Part shown: piece by piece, positions 1 through 10,045 of the stretch | Layout: each line of letters opens with the position of its first letter | How positions within the stretch are numbered: position 1 is the first letter of the stretch | Source: an uncultured Lachnospiraceae bacterium | GTDB lineage: Bacteria; Bacillota; Clostridia; Lachnospirales; Lachnospiraceae | NCBI GenBank assembly: GCA_947626505.1 | Contig: CANQSN010000009.1 | Coordinates: 1-48,715 of the forward strand | Length of the DNA stretch: 48,715 nt | Direction of reading: 5' to 3' | The notes under the pieces: model-generated | Told to the model about the DNA's origin: nothing | Databases searched by the model: none | What the model saw: only the letters and a program-made list of their open reading frames with translations | Translations under genes and position numbers: made by a program

Positions 1-380
1 TCTGTCTTTATCTCCACAGACTTATTATCAAATGTTACCTGATTAGTCATGGTACAATCTTCAAGCATGGTAACTGTAACATTCGTATATGCAGCATTGC
101 TTTTGTCATTGATAGCTACAAACGCCGCCTCCATAGAAGGATATGTTTCGCTTGTTTCTTGGTTTGCGCCATCTGACTGAACCACCTTAACTGCCTCTTT
201 AGGAACCTCCGTTCCGTTCACAGCAGTCGTTGAATCCGCCTGAGCCGACAATGGCTCCGCCTGTTCTCTCACAGACTTTGGCTGCATAAACGCCGCCAGC
301 ATTAACGCACATAAAACCAAAACTACAACAATTCCGGCTCCCTTGCTTAATCTTTTATTATATCTGTCCTGTCCTTCCAT
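1..380 (-). CDS. Secreted or membrane-anchored protein, N-terminal part (cut by window edge)
   Basis: The reading frame starts with ATG at 380, preceded by TAGGAGA eight bases upstream, and is open to the left edge, so only about 126 residues are visible. Residues 1-12 are charged (MEGQDRYNKRLS), residues 13-31 form one hydrophobic segment that could be a signal anchor or signal peptide, and a Ser/Thr/Ala/Glu-rich linker follows. From about residue 75 the pattern (YPSMEAAFVAIND, then VTVTMLEDCTMTNQVTF) resembles the start of a repeated right-handed beta-helix or pectin-lyase-like adhesin module, which is typical of large clostridial surface proteins. That assignment is an inference from residue pattern only. 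No clear promoter is visible between 381 and 560. Confidence 0.7.
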   Translation of the reverse strand, partial: MEGQDRYNKRLSKGAGIVVVLVLCALMLAAFMQPKSVREQAEPLSAQADSTTAVNGTEVPKEAVKVVQSDGANQETSETYPSMEAAFVAINDKSNAAYTNVTVTMLEDCTMTNQVTFDNKSVEIKT

Positions 381-569
381 AGCATCAATCTCCTACTCTT
401 TATAAAAATGAACATACCTAAATGTTACGCTTAAGCTTATGTCTCTAAAGCCACACTATGCCTCTCCTTCCAAGACTTTCTTGCAAGTTTGGGCAAACAT
501 ACCAATATCCCATTTATATATCGTCATTTTACCATAAAATATAAAGATATGTGTGAGAAAATTAAATTT

Positions 570-602
570 GGTGAAAAACACTAAAACCCAGCGTTTTCCA
601 CC
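570..602 (-). terminator. Possible weak hairpin terminator after the membrane/kinase fusion gene
   Basis: An imperfect inverted repeat (GGTGAAAAAC ... GTTTTCCACC with two mismatches) lies just past the stop codon at 605. On the minus strand it is followed by a T/A-rich stretch rather than a clean T run, so the call is weak. Confidence 0.3.
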
Positions 603-604
603 TT

Positions 605-1972
605 CTAATTTCCTTTATATCCAAGACTGTCCTCAAGATTATACTTCCTTATAACTTCACTGACCTTTGCTGTAGGCATATCCATATAATTCTTTTTAAC
701 AACCTGCTCAATAATCTCCGCAGTACCCTCGTATCCAAATACTGTGGAATCCACAGTCAAATTATAATTGGACGCATCCTTCCAATTCTTCCCTGTAAAA
801 TGCAGCGTATAATTATATATGTCGCTATCCTGACGCTCCACCATCTCTCTGGCTCTTTTTCTTGATACATTGTACTTATCCATCATATATGTAATCCTGT
901 GCCTGTTATCTGAGCATATATGTATATGCAGGCTTCCTTCCATATTGCCCAATATGTAATTGGCGCAATGCCCTACAATAATGCAGTCCTCCTTCTTAGC
1001 AATTTCTTCAATAACCTGCTTTTGGGCTTCAAAAAGGCTTCGGTATCTCTCCATGCTGTCGTCCACAATAGCATAATTCTCCATGATAAACGCTTCCAGC
1101 GTGCTTGAGTACAAACGCTCGTTATGCTTTCTGACATACTCGGTAGTAAATTGCCCAGCCTTCGCCACCATTCCCACAAGCTCCTTGTCATACACAGGCA
1201 GGTTAAGCTTCACTCCCAGAATACGGGCAATAACCCTTCCGCCGCTTCCCGATTCGGACGTTACGGTAATAACAACCCTCTTGCCCTCCTGAATCTTAAA
1301 CTGCTTTTCATAGACAAATCTGCCCTCATTTTCAAAGTAATGATTAGTAAACCTTAAATTCTTTGTAAAAACATGGGATATAGGCCCTACCAGCATAACG
1401 GTAATAAAAGTTCCCTCTCTGACGCCCTCCACAGTTCCAATAAAGTAAAGTGAAAGCAACACCGCCGCTAACGTCATAACAGCATCACCAATCAGCTTAA
1501 CCACGCTGAATTCTTTGTGCATAACGTCTGTAATAGCCTTTATAAACGCCTCTGTCGGCAGCATGACAACATCGGCGACCACCTGACAGCTAACTCCCAA
1601 TGCGCGTATAACGCAGCCTGTCACCAGCACAATAATCGACACCAGATAATAATCCGCCTTAATATCGGAAAGCATATCCATAGCTCCATCTAAGAACGCT
1701 GAATACACCAGCGTTATCGGAATCTGCAATAACTGAAACAGAGGGAACCTTTTCCTTAAAATAATAATCTGGGCAAGCAGCAGAATAACGTTAAATATAA
1801 ATGTAAAAGTTCCGAAGGTTAAAGGAAATGCGAGACTTGCCACATAGGGAATACACGCAGTAGGCCCTGTGCCAAGCATGGACTTGGTCATCAGCGCCAC
1901 GCCGACAGCATTAAACCCGATTCCAAAAAAGAAAAATATATATCTTTTTATCAGCTCGTTTTTACCCCGCAT
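605..1972 (-). CDS. YczE/YitT-like membrane domain fused to a cytidylate-kinase-like domain
   Basis: The 455-residue protein has two parts. Residues about 10-205 hold five or so hydrophobic segments with the GTGPTACIPY pattern of YczE/DUF6198-type membrane proteins. Residues about 230-440 match the cytidylate-kinase-like (PF13189-type) fold: a P-loop SESGSGGR at 239-246, the following VYDKEL at 260-265, and DASNYNLTVDST near 399-410. The family signature usually read as VGRCADY appears here as VGHCANY (334-339), so two normally conserved polar residues are changed. The start ATG has AAGGTGG seven bases upstream. The substrate is unknown; the kinase domain is predicted to face the cytoplasm and may respond to or control the membrane half. 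It lies 58 bases downstream of the LRR gene on the same strand. Confidence 0.85.
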   Translation of the reverse strand: MRGKNELIKRYIFFFFGIGFNAVGVALMTKSMLGTGPTACIPYVASLAFPLTFGTFTFIFNVILLLAQIIILRKRFPLFQLLQIPITLVYSAFLDGAMDMLSDIKADYYLVSIIVLVTGCVIRALGVSCQVVADVVMLPTEAFIKAITDVMHKEFSVVKLIGDAVMTLAAVLLSLYFIGTVEGVREGTFITVMLVGPISHVFTKNLRFTNHYFENEGRFVYEKQFKIQEGKRVVITVTSESGSGGRVIARILGVKLNLPVYDKELVGMVAKAGQFTTEYVRKHNERLYSSTLEAFIMENYAIVDDSMERYRSLFEAQKQVIEEIAKKEDCIIVGHCANYILGNMEGSLHIHICSDNRHRITYMMDKYNVSRKRAREMVERQDSDIYNYTLHFTGKNWKDASNYNLTVDSTVFGYEGTAEIIEQVVKKNYMDMPTAKVSEVIRKYNLEDSLGYKGN

Positions 1973-2030
1973 AATTCCGCCACCTTCTGAAAAATACTTA
2001 AGCCTGCCAAATTAAGCATATTAAAAGCTG

Positions 2031-3881
2031 TCACTTTAACATGGACTTGGTAATACCGCCCTTTTTAAATAACTTCTTGTACTTTGCTTTCTTAGCCTTT
2101 GGCACGCTGAACTTTGCCTTCTTAGCAATACCCTTAAACGCCGCTTTGCCAACCTTTTTAATCTTCTTAGACTTAACCTTAATTGTCTTTAACTTCTTAT
2201 CGCCCTTGAATGCGTTCTTACCAATCTTTGTAACATTTGCCCCGATTGTAACCTTCTTAAGCTTCTTCATACCCTTAAAGGCGTTATCGCCAATCTGCAC
2301 AACTTTAAATTCATAACCATTGTATTTTACCGTACTTGCAGCAGCGACAGATTTTAAGCTTTTTTTAACTGCGCCTGTAATAGCAACCGTACCTTTTTTG
2401 GCGTCAGATTTTATAACTTTATATTTGTAGCTGCCAACAGTAAATTTTTCACCTGCAAGAGGCAGCTTACCCTTAATAAATTTCTGTGAATATGCATTAT
2501 TGCTTGTATCAATCTCATCCTGCTTTGCTCCTGAAAAGCTTGTGTTGGATATATATTTTACATTCTTTGGAATAACCATTTCATGTATATTGCGGCAATC
2601 CTTAAAAGCATTGTCGCCAATCCTTTCAAGCGAATCCGGCAGAACAACCTTATTAAGATTAAAGCAACCGTCAAACGTATCGTTTTCAATAGAGGTTACG
2701 CCCTCCGGAATAACAATCTCATGAAGGTTAGGGCAAGTCTTAAACACACCGGTCCCAAGCTTATCTAACGTCTCGCCGGAAAACTTAACAGTATTCAGAT
2801 TATCGCAGCCGCTGAAAGCATACGCCTCAATACTTCTCAACGTAGCGGGCGCAGTGAGCTCGTGCAGGTTGTCGTCCTCATAAAAAGCGCATTCCGGAAT
2901 GGCTGTTATCTGCGTCTTTGAAATATCCGCCTGAATATTAGAACAATATGCAAAGCTGTACTTATCTATGCTTGTAACGCTTGCAGGCAGCGTAATATTT
3001 AAATTGCTATTATAAGCAAATGCATACTGGCCAATAGACGTCACAATAGACGTCTCTGCAAATTCCACCGTATTAAGATTGCCGCATTGGTAAAATGCAT
3101 AATCCCCAATGGAGGTGGTTGTTGTCGGCACTGTAAATCCGCCATTAAGACTTACCTTCTCCAAAGCATACGGTTCAATGCTTACGACTCCTAAAGGAAT
3201 CGGATACAAGCCCTGTCCGGTATAGTGAAATGCCGGCGCAAGCCTGTAAAGCTTTGTTCCATCCTTGCTCATAAGCAGCTCTCCATAATTTCTTGCTACG
3301 GGCACAGGTTCTCCGCTAGCGGCAGGCGTCTGCTGATTCTGGTTACTTGAGTCTGCAACTGCTGTTCCGGTCTTAAAAGCAGCATTTGCATCCGCTATAG
3401 CAAATCTATTAATAGAGGTACACCCTGCAAATACTCCCACTCCCAATGACGCAAGAGAATCCGGCAAAGTTATAACCCCCAAAGCCTCTTTTTCCAAGAT
3501 TCTTATTCCTGAACCGTCTGCTTCATAAGCGGCATACACGCACATGCAGGAAAGGCTTTTGCAGCCGGCAAATGCTCCCGCTCCTATAGAGGTGACTGAA
3601 GCCGGCATTACTACTGTTGCAAGATTCGCACAATCCAAAAATACATTATCCCCGATTCCTGTTACAGTAACTCCTCCAACCGTCAAAGGAACTGCTATTT
3701 CACTAATATTCCTATCTCCATTATATGCTGTAATCACTCCGTCCAAACCACAGACAAAGCTGCTTTCCGGCGTCGGCTGGCATACTTTATCAGCCGCCTT
3801 AACCTTATCCGGCGCAAATCCCATAACCAGCATTACCGCCATCAACATTGACAGCAGCCTTGCTCCTAATCTTCTTTTCAT
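2031..3881 (-). CDS. BspA-family leucine-rich-repeat surface protein
   Basis: This 616-residue protein begins with a clear signal peptide (MKRRLGARLLSMLMAVMLVMGFAP, cleavage probably after DKVKA near residue 29). Most of the rest is LRR_5/BspA-type repeats of about 23 residues with the pattern IGDNAFxxCxxLxxVxIPxSVTS, seen for example near residues 55-110, 255-330 and 355-450. The C-terminal 130 residues are very Lys-rich and contain three more repeats (KKLKKVTIGANVTKIGKNAF), a composition common in Lachnospiraceae extracellular LRR proteins. There is no LPxTG or obvious membrane anchor, so it is likely secreted or wall-associated through its basic tail. AAGGAGGT precedes the ATG. It has its own promoter at 4005-4033. 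Role is inferred as adhesion or host/particle contact. Confidence 0.88.
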   Translation of the reverse strand: MKRRLGARLLSMLMAVMLVMGFAPDKVKAADKVCQPTPESSFVCGLDGVITAYNGDRNISEIAVPLTVGGVTVTGIGDNVFLDCANLATVVMPASVTSIGAGAFAGCKSLSCMCVYAAYEADGSGIRILEKEALGVITLPDSLASLGVGVFAGCTSINRFAIADANAAFKTGTAVADSSNQNQQTPAASGEPVPVARNYGELLMSKDGTKLYRLAPAFHYTGQGLYPIPLGVVSIEPYALEKVSLNGGFTVPTTTTSIGDYAFYQCGNLNTVEFAETSIVTSIGQYAFAYNSNLNITLPASVTSIDKYSFAYCSNIQADISKTQITAIPECAFYEDDNLHELTAPATLRSIEAYAFSGCDNLNTVKFSGETLDKLGTGVFKTCPNLHEIVIPEGVTSIENDTFDGCFNLNKVVLPDSLERIGDNAFKDCRNIHEMVIPKNVKYISNTSFSGAKQDEIDTSNNAYSQKFIKGKLPLAGEKFTVGSYKYKVIKSDAKKGTVAITGAVKKSLKSVAAASTVKYNGYEFKVVQIGDNAFKGMKKLKKVTIGANVTKIGKNAFKGDKKLKTIKVKSKKIKKVGKAAFKGIAKKAKFSVPKAKKAKYKKLFKKGGITKSMLK

Positions 3882-4004
3882 TTATATGTACCTCCTTATC
3901 ATTTATTGTACCATTTAAAGTATGAAAGCGAGCTCAAATACCTAAACAAGCTTTCTCCATGCCGGCATACAGAAATCTCATTTAACCGCTTTGCCTTCAC
4001 GTAT

Positions 4005-4033
4005 ATTATAAAGTTTAATTATAATAAATGCAA
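4005..4033 (-). promoter_or_regulatory. Sigma-A promoter of the LRR protein gene
   Basis: On the minus strand TTGCAT (4028-4033) is separated by 17 bases from TATAAT (4005-4010). The LRR start codon lies about 120 bases downstream, leaving a long 5' leader. Confidence 0.6.
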
Positions 4034-4068
4034 CGTCAAATCATATTACTCCTTAAAATGCGCCGCCG

Positions 4069-4548
4069 CTATTTATGATACGGTTCATTATTAATAATAC
4101 GGTAACTGCGATAAATCTGTTCCAGCAAAATAACTCTCATAAGCTGATGTGGAAATGTCATATTAGAAAAGCTCAAATGAAAATCTGCTCGCTTTAAGAC
4201 CTCTTTATGTAGCCCAAGGGAGCCTCCAATCACAAACTGAAGGTGGCTAATCCCTTGAATTCCCAATTTATCTATTTTCTCTGACAGTTCAATAGAATCA
4301 AACGCCTTACCGTCTATGGCAAGAGCGATAACATAAGCCTTTTCCGACAGCTTAGAAAGAAGTCTCTCGCCCTCCTTCTCCTTTATGGCCTCCTCCTGTG
4401 CTTTACCAGCCTTATCCGGCGTCTTCTCATCCGCCACCTCTATAATCTCAATCCTGCAGTACCTTGAAAGCCTCTTACTATACTCTTTTATGGCTTCTTT
4501 AAAATATTTTTCCTTTATCTTACCTACGCAGCAAATATCAATTCTCAT
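4069..4548 (-). CDS. rlmH: 23S rRNA pseudouridine-1915 N3-methyltransferase RlmH
   Basis: The 159-residue product has the full length and signature of the SPOUT methyltransferase RlmH (YbeA): it begins MRIDICCVGKIKEKYF, contains the SAM-binding knot segment FVIGGSLGLHKEV near residues 104-116, and ends with the invariant HQLMRVILLEQIYRSYRIINNEPYHK-type tail. It methylates N3 of pseudouridine 1915 in helix 69 of 23S rRNA, using assembled 70S ribosomes. AAGG lies five bases before the ATG. The gene sits 26 bases downstream of the oxidoreductase gene on the same strand and may be co-transcribed with it. Confidence 0.97.
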   Translation of the reverse strand: MRIDICCVGKIKEKYFKEAIKEYSKRLSRYCRIEIIEVADEKTPDKAGKAQEEAIKEKEGERLLSKLSEKAYVIALAIDGKAFDSIELSEKIDKLGIQGISHLQFVIGGSLGLHKEVLKRADFHLSFSNMTFPHQLMRVILLEQIYRSYRIINNEPYHK

Positions 4549-4574
4549 ATTTACCTTATCCCTTCTGTTAGTTA

Positions 4575-5963
4575 CTATAAGGATACCACCCCTTTATCCA
4601 TTTCGCAATCTTCCTTTAAAATTCCAATTCTCTCATTAACCGAAGTAATCTTATCAGGGCAGCCAATCAGAATTGCCCCCACCATCACATCCCCATGATA
4701 ATAGTATTTTTCATAGGTGCCTGCTGAAACATCCCTTATCTCCTTGTGGGTTACGCCTTTTTGTATTGCCCAATCAGTAATATTTTCAGACTTTACAGCA
4801 ATTCTTCCTATAGAGAATACAACCGTATCCAACGCCTTAAAATAAAATGCCGCCCTGCCCGGTGTGTAAAATGCCTTTTCACCGCGCTTCTTGCTATTTT
4901 TTAAAGCTCTTGCCGCATTCACTCCCGCTGCCTCGCCCATTTGCTTTGACGCTCCCCACAATCCATGGTTTTCATAAATCTCAGCTTCAGCATTCTCATT
5001 TTCCACCTTAAACTGCACACAGTCTCCGCAGGCAAAAATATCCGAAGCGGTAGTTTCCATATACTCATTTATCATAACGCCGGTTCCGACGCCTAAACCG
5101 CTTTCCAACGCAAGCTTGCTGTTAGGCACAATTCCACATGCAACAATTACCATGTCTGCTTCAATGGTATCAAGCTTTGCTTCCTGTTCCATAATATTTG
5201 CAATTTCATGCTCTGTAGTATTCATATTATTATCTGCATACACTACGCTCTTTACTCTTCCCTGAGATGAATCTGCAGAAATCTCCATAACAGTTTTATT
5301 ACAATGCACCTCAATCCCCTTATCCTTGAGTAAATTAAGCAAAAACTCGCTTCCCTCCTCATCAAGCTGCTTTTCCATAAGCCTTTTTGACGCCTCTATA
5401 ACCGTCACCTTTTTCCCCAGTCTTTTACACTGCCATGCTGCTTCAAGCCCTAATATTCCTCCGCCTATTACTACCACGTTTTCGCTTTCCTTTAAGCTCT
5501 CCTGCGCCTTTTTTGCGTCTGCAATGGTACGTATACCCATAACTCCTCTTACAGATGCGCCCGGAATATCAGGTATAAATGCATTTGCTCCCAAAGCATA
5601 AATAAGTACATCATACTGTTCACGTTTCCTTGGAATCATACGCTGCTTACCATTTACATTACCTGATGTACTCTCTGTAATATCCTCATACTCAACAAAA
5701 TGTTCTCTTGGATTAATCTTAATAATTCGGCAGCCAAGTCTATTAGTAATTCGGCGCTCCTCATACCATTTTTCATTCTCCATATAAATGTCAGAAAGCA
5801 TATCCTCGTCTGCCAATGCCTTTGACAACAGCATACGATTATAAAACCTTTCCTGCTCTTGGCTCATCAGAATAATCTCGCATTCCTCGTCCTCTTCCCT
5901 GACTGTAGCCGCTGCAGTAAAACCCGCTACGCCATTTCCAAGTATCAATACCTTCTTACTCAT
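4575..5963 (-). CDS. FAD/NAD(P)-dependent oxidoreductase, rubredoxin/nitrite-reductase type
   Basis: This 462-residue flavoprotein has the two-dinucleotide-binding architecture of the pyridine-nucleotide-disulphide oxidoreductase family. An FAD Rossmann motif GNGVAG is at residues 9-14, a second NAD(P) motif GGGILG lies near residues 167-172, and the family FAD-closing motif IFACGDC lies near residue 314. No redox-active CxxC is seen in the usual place. The RFYNRMLLSKAL pattern near residue 39 is typical of NirB N-terminal and NADH:rubredoxin reductase-type enzymes. The electron acceptor is not evident, because no rubredoxin, nitrite reductase or flavodiiron partner is adjacent. A roughly 25-residue polar insertion follows residue 85. 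AGGAGGT precedes the ATG. Confidence 0.88.
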   Translation of the reverse strand: MSKKVLILGNGVAGFTAAATVREEDEECEIILMSQEQERFYNRMLLSKALADEDMLSDIYMENEKWYEERRITNRLGCRIIKINPREHFVEYEDITESTSGNVNGKQRMIPRKREQYDVLIYALGANAFIPDIPGASVRGVMGIRTIADAKKAQESLKESENVVVIGGGILGLEAAWQCKRLGKKVTVIEASKRLMEKQLDEEGSEFLLNLLKDKGIEVHCNKTVMEISADSSQGRVKSVVYADNNMNTTEHEIANIMEQEAKLDTIEADMVIVACGIVPNSKLALESGLGVGTGVMINEYMETTASDIFACGDCVQFKVENENAEAEIYENHGLWGASKQMGEAAGVNAARALKNSKKRGEKAFYTPGRAAFYFKALDTVVFSIGRIAVKSENITDWAIQKGVTHKEIRDVSAGTYEKYYYHGDVMVGAILIGCPDKITSVNERIGILKEDCEMDKGVVSL

Positions 5964-6121
5964 TATTTACCTCCTGTCTGCCGGCATACTGTTTTACGCC
6001 CGCACTTTAAATATTCTATAATTATTATTGCCTTTAAAACAGCAATTTATCCCAATCGGAGGTTTATATTACTCAAAATCATGAAAATGCAGTCTTAAAG
6101 CCTTAGTTTATAATTTTGCGC

Positions 6122-6149
6122 AAAAAAAGCGGCAGCTTAACTGCTGCCG
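6122..6149 (-). terminator. Rho-independent terminator of the MCP-like gene
   Basis: Read on the minus strand, CGGCAGC - six-base loop - GCTGCCG is followed by a run of seven T after one C. It lies 17 bases beyond the stop codon of the MCP-like gene. Confidence 0.85.
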
Positions 6150-6165
6150 GCTCTTAAAAAACGCA

Positions 6166-6969
6166 CTATTCAAATTCATCCGCCAATGTCATAGTCTCGT
6201 CAAGTGTTTCCTTAATTGAATGAAGGCTGTCCATATGCTCGCTTGCAACCTCGTTAGCTTCCTTGATAGAGCCTACAATCGACTGCAGATGCTCGCCTAT
6301 AACATTCAGTGTTTGTTTAATCTCTGCTGCCGAGCTTCCGCTTTCGTTAGCAAGCTTACCCATCTCTGTGGCAACTACTGCAAAACCTCGTCCTGCCTCG
6401 CCGCTTCTGGCCGCCTCAATTGAAGCGTTAAGCGCCAAAATATTGGAACGTGAAGCATTGCCGCTTACTTTGTTGACAACGTCCGTAGCGCCATTTACAT
6501 CCTTCTCAATATCAGTAGTCATCTCATTCATAGCTGTCAACATATTAAAAAGCTTCTCAATACCGCCGATAATATCCTGAAGCGAATCCCCAACTTCTTT
6601 TACCGAGCACTTGAACCGCTTAGTTACTTCCCTGACATGTTCCTTGTCCTCAACGGAATATGTACTTATTACGCATCCGACAACCTCTGTTCCATCCTTG
6701 ATTGGTACCAGATTGCCCTCCATAGCGATACCTACCGCGCTTTTTGGAAGAATATTATGTTTAGGCCTGCCGGTTCTTATCACTTCGTCAAAGGCTCCTG
6801 TAGGATCTTCAAATCTATCTCCTACACCCATCTGAGGAGGAATAGATTCCGGCATAGAAAATGCCACTACCACTCCGTCCTTATCCATAACAGATATCAT
6901 AGTGTCCTTATCGCCCAACATGCGAATGATATCCACATTGTCCGCTATATTTTTCAATTTTTCGTTCAT
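6166..6969 (-). CDS. Short soluble methyl-accepting-chemotaxis-like signalling protein
   Basis: The start is set at ATG 6969, where GGAGGTG lies about nine bases upstream; a longer frame exists but has no ribosome site. The 267-residue product has no membrane segment. Residues about 1-115 form a small PAS/Cache-like sensor ([16 protein letters not shown], then [12 protein letters not shown]). The rest is a short MCP signalling hairpin whose tip reads [25 protein letters not shown], a good match to the CheA/CheW-binding tip. The flanking adaptation helices are much shorter than in classical receptors and obvious methylation-site heptads are lacking. It could be a cytoplasmic array component or regulate a non-flagellar partner. 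It is monocistronic, with a promoter at 7012-7040 and a terminator at 6122-6149, and divergent from the hybrid kinase. Confidence 0.85.
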   Translation of the reverse strand: MNEKLKNIADNVDIIRMLGDKDTMISVMDKDGVVVAFSMPESIPPQMGVGDRFEDPTGAFDEVIRTGRPKHNILPKSAVGIAMEGNLVPIKDGTEVVGCVISTYSVEDKEHVREVTKRFKCSVKEVGDSLQDIIGGIEKLFNMLTAMNEMTTDIEKDVNGATDVVNKVSGNASRSNILALNASIEAARSGEAGRGFAVVATEMGKLANESGSSAAEIKQTLNVIGEHLQSIVGSIKEANEVASEHMDSLHSIKETLDETMTLADEFE

Positions 6970-7011
6970 TTCACGCGCACCTCCATTATCTCCTGTAATT
7001 TTTCTTTGATA

Positions 7012-7040
7012 ATTGTAACATACCATCAATAAAATTACAA
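7012..7040 (-). promoter_or_regulatory. Sigma-A promoter of the MCP-like gene
   Basis: Minus-strand TTGTAA (7035-7040), 17-base spacer, TACAAT (7012-7017), about 43 bases upstream of the chosen ATG. Confidence 0.65.
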
Positions 7041-7086
7041 AGAAAACCTTATAATTATAAATTATTTTTTACATTTTACCAAACAT

Positions 7087-7115
7087 TTGTATTTTAATGT
7101 TAAATAATGTATAAT
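7087..7115 (+). promoter_or_regulatory. Sigma-A promoter of the hybrid kinase operon
   Basis: TTGTAT (7087-7092), 17-base spacer, perfect TATAAT (7110-7115), 60 bases upstream of the kinase ATG and back-to-back with the MCP-like promoter. Confidence 0.7.
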
Positions 7116-7175
7116 ACCCAAAACGAACCTCATATGGTATAGAATCCAAAGCTGCATATATGAAAGGGGCATATT

Positions 7176-10043
7176 ATGTACATTTTACTTGTTACTATCC
7201 AGATTGTTGTTATAGTCATGATGGTAGGGACTATCTATTATTTAATACAAAATGATTCAACATTTTCTCAGAAATTAATGCTTTACTTTATAACTGCCGA
7301 GCTTATACAAAACGCCGGCCTCCTCCTTGAGCTTACCTCGCGTTCTATGGAAAGCGCCATGACAGCCACAAAAATACAGTACTTTGCCGCTGTGTTTATA
7401 GGTATATTTTATATGATATTTGTGCGAAACTATTGCCATCAAAAGCCCTTAAAGGCGCTGGAGATATTCTTATTAGCTATGGATATATTGGTAATAATTA
7501 TGGTTTGGACAAGCCCTTACCATTCCCTTTACTATAAAAATATTGACTATTCATACAGCGGAGTTTTCCCGCATCTTGAGCTTACGTATGGCTTTGGTTT
7601 TTCTTTATATATGGTGTTTAGCGTAGGCGCTCCATGGATAGTTTCCACGTTTTCTCTAATATCCGCATACATACACGACCGCAATCCTAAGAAGCGCTAC
7701 TCAATAAACAGAGTATTAAACCTTATGGTCGTATGCATTACGGTCATGCTGTTTTATGTATTGCGGGTATTTCCGGCGGGCTACGATCCAACCCCCGCTG
7801 TTATGGGATTTACCTTAACTATCATGGTACTGTTTATATGGAACCGCAAAGACTATGATTTGTCGCGCATGGCTGCTAACACTGTGCTTAATTCCATCTC
7901 CGACGGCGTTATTACTTTAAGCGAGTATCAGGAGGTTCTTGGTTTTAACGAAGCTGCCAGCAGCATTTTCCCTGACATTTGCATCCGCAAAAAAGTCTCC
8001 GATATTGAAAATTTCCCAAAGTACCTGTTTCGCGATGGGCAAAAGAGCAATTTCATTATTGATGAAAAACATTACGAAGGGCATTTACACGCTCTTGAGG
8101 ACTTTGAACACGTTGTCCGCGGATACGCCATTTTAATGATTGATACAACCGACAGCTACAATTATTTGCAGAGAGCCCTTGCCATGCAGGAAAAAGCAGA
8201 AGCCGCCAGCCGCGCTAAAACGGATTTTCTTGCTAATATGTCGCATGAGATTCGTACCCCAATGAACGCTATCGTGGGCATGAGCGAGCTATTGCTTGAG
8301 GAGTGTCGCGGACGCAAGGTTTACGATTATGCATTGGACATAAAATCTGCATCGTTAAACCTGCTTTCCATCATTGACGATATACTTGATTTATCAATGG
8401 CGGAGACCGGTAAAATGACGCTTAAAAAAGAAAACTACTATTTGCAGCTGCTTATTCAGGATACTGTCGACCTTGTTCGTTTGCCCGCTGTCCAGAAGGG
8501 GCTTTCGCTAAACGTTTCGCTTGACGACAGCCTGCCGCACCAGCTTCAGGGCGATCCTAAGCGCATACGTCAAATACTTATGAATCTTTTAAACAACTCA
8601 ATTAAGTTCACGCAGAAAGGCTCTATTTCTCTTGAGATTACCGGCGCTGTTATTTCCCCCGATATCGTAGAGATTAAGTTTATTGTTACCGATACCGGAA
8701 TAGGCATAAAAGAAAAAGATATGAGCAAGATTTTTGGAGTGTTCCAGCAGGTTGACATGAACCGAAACCGCGCAGTAGAAGGAATAGGTCTCGGACTTGC
8801 CATTTCCAAGCATTTACTAAAGCTTATGAATGGCGATATTACCGTAAAAAGCAAAGAAGGCGAGGGTTCAACATTTACCGCAACTTTACAGCAGCAGATT
8901 GTAAACGCCGAGACTATTGCGGCGAATCCCGTTACCCACAAGATTCTTGAACCTCCAACTACAGAAATGTTTACATGTAAAAGCATTAGGGCGTTAGTTG
9001 TCGATGACAACGTGGTAAACCGAAAAATTGCCTGCCATTTGTTAAACGGTTATGGAATGCAGATTACAGATGCAGACAGCGGCGTTGCTGCTGTCGAATT
9101 GGTGAAATCAAATGCCTACGATTTGATTTTTATGGACCATATGATGCCGGAAATGGACGGAATTGAAGCGGTAAGGCATATTCGCTACGATTGCGGGGAA
9201 AATGGCTGGCTGCCTGTTATCATTGCCCTTACTGCCAACGTCACAAACAGTTCAAGGGACGTTTACCTTAACAACGGATTTCAGGATTTCCTTGGTAAGC
9301 CTTTTGATAAGAGCCAGCTACATGAGATTATTTGCAAATGGGTTCCCGAAGATAAGAGGAGTTATACCGGCCTTAGTATAGAGGAACAAACAAATGATAT
9401 TTCCTCAATCGAGCTTTTGTCGCAGTTTTTACCCGATATTAATGTAATGCTTGCCGCAGGCAGAAACGGTGGAATCACTGAATATATGGAATTGCTGGAT
9501 TTGTTCTACATGGACGGGAACCGGAAGATACCTCTGCTAAAGCGTCTGATTGACGAAGCGGACATTGATAATTACAGGATTGAAGTACATGGACTGAAAA
9601 GCGCCGCTGCCAATATCGGCGCAGAAAAGCTTTCTGAACTTGCCAAGCGTCATGAACAGGCGGCTAAGGAGAACGATACTGCATTTATAAACACACACTG
9701 TAACGAACTGCTTAACTCTTACCAACTGCATTTAGATGAGATTATGGAGGCGCTTAAAAGAAAGAATTACGGTTCTGTTGCAAAAAGTCAGACAGAAGCA
9801 TCTGCACATAGAAATTTAGAACATGAAGATTTAGTAAGGCTTTTGACAACTGCTCTAAATCAAATCGAAAGCTTTAAATCAAAAGAATGTTTAAATACAG
9901 TCAACGAGATTTTAGAGTACTCTTTGCCGGATGATATTAAAAATACTTTAATCCAAGTCAATAATATGTTAAAGTTATACGAAGATGATGATGCTGAGGA
10001 TACTTTAAGGCAATTGGTACAATCTATGAATGGAGATGAATAG
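7176..10043 (+). CDS. 7TM hybrid histidine kinase with receiver, HPt and extra C-terminal helical domain
   Basis: The 955-residue protein starts with about seven hydrophobic segments (residues 1-225) of the histidine-kinase 7TM N-terminal type, followed by a PAS-like region (about 230-330). HisKA has [10 protein letters not shown] with phospho-acceptor His357; the ATPase domain has the N box near NLLNNSIKF (470-478) and DTGIG at 506-510. A receiver domain (603-725) carries Asp654 in [11 protein letters not shown]. An HPt domain follows with His805 in [12 protein letters not shown]. Residues about 883-952 form a helical module that recurs in the next gene product. This is a complete phosphorelay in one chain. 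AAAGGGG precedes the ATG. It is the first gene of a three-gene unit; the next ATG is two bases past its stop. The signal is unknown. Confidence 0.93.
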   Translation: MYILLVTIQIVVIVMMVGTIYYLIQNDSTFSQKLMLYFITAELIQNAGLLLELTSRSMESAMTATKIQYFAAVFIGIFYMIFVRNYCHQKPLKALEIFLLAMDILVIIMVWTSPYHSLYYKNIDYSYSGVFPHLELTYGFGFSLYMVFSVGAPWIVSTFSLISAYIHDRNPKKRYSINRVLNLMVVCITVMLFYVLRVFPAGYDPTPAVMGFTLTIMVLFIWNRKDYDLSRMAANTVLNSISDGVITLSEYQEVLGFNEAASSIFPDICIRKKVSDIENFPKYLFRDGQKSNFIIDEKHYEGHLHALEDFEHVVRGYAILMIDTTDSYNYLQRALAMQEKAEAASRAKTDFLANMSHEIRTPMNAIVGMSELLLEECRGRKVYDYALDIKSASLNLLSIIDDILDLSMAETGKMTLKKENYYLQLLIQDTVDLVRLPAVQKGLSLNVSLDDSLPHQLQGDPKRIRQILMNLLNNSIKFTQKGSISLEITGAVISPDIVEIKFIVTDTGIGIKEKDMSKIFGVFQQVDMNRNRAVEGIGLGLAISKHLLKLMNGDITVKSKEGEGSTFTATLQQQIVNAETIAANPVTHKILEPPTTEMFTCKSIRALVVDDNVVNRKIACHLLNGYGMQITDADSGVAAVELVKSNAYDLIFMDHMMPEMDGIEAVRHIRYDCGENGWLPVIIALTANVTNSSRDVYLNNGFQDFLGKPFDKSQLHEIICKWVPEDKRSYTGLSIEEQTNDISSIELLSQFLPDINVMLAAGRNGGITEYMELLDLFYMDGNRKIPLLKRLIDEADIDNYRIEVHGLKSAAANIGAEKLSELAKRHEQAAKENDTAFINTHCNELLNSYQLHLDEIMEALKRKNYGSVAKSQTEASAHRNLEHEDLVRLLTTALNQIESFKSKECLNTVNEILEYSLPDDIKNTLIQVNNMLKLYEDDDAEDTLRQLVQSMNGDE

Positions 10044-10045
10044 AT

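Noticed and set aside
2031..3881. LRR repeats as a DNA repeat array of interest
   Set aside because: The repeats are diverged at DNA level and explained by the BspA-type protein fold.
8570..9010. 146-codon open frame antisense to the hybrid kinase
   Set aside because: It lies wholly inside the HATPase and linker coding region, has no ribosome site, and its protein shows no domain; the sense frame carries clear kinase motifs.
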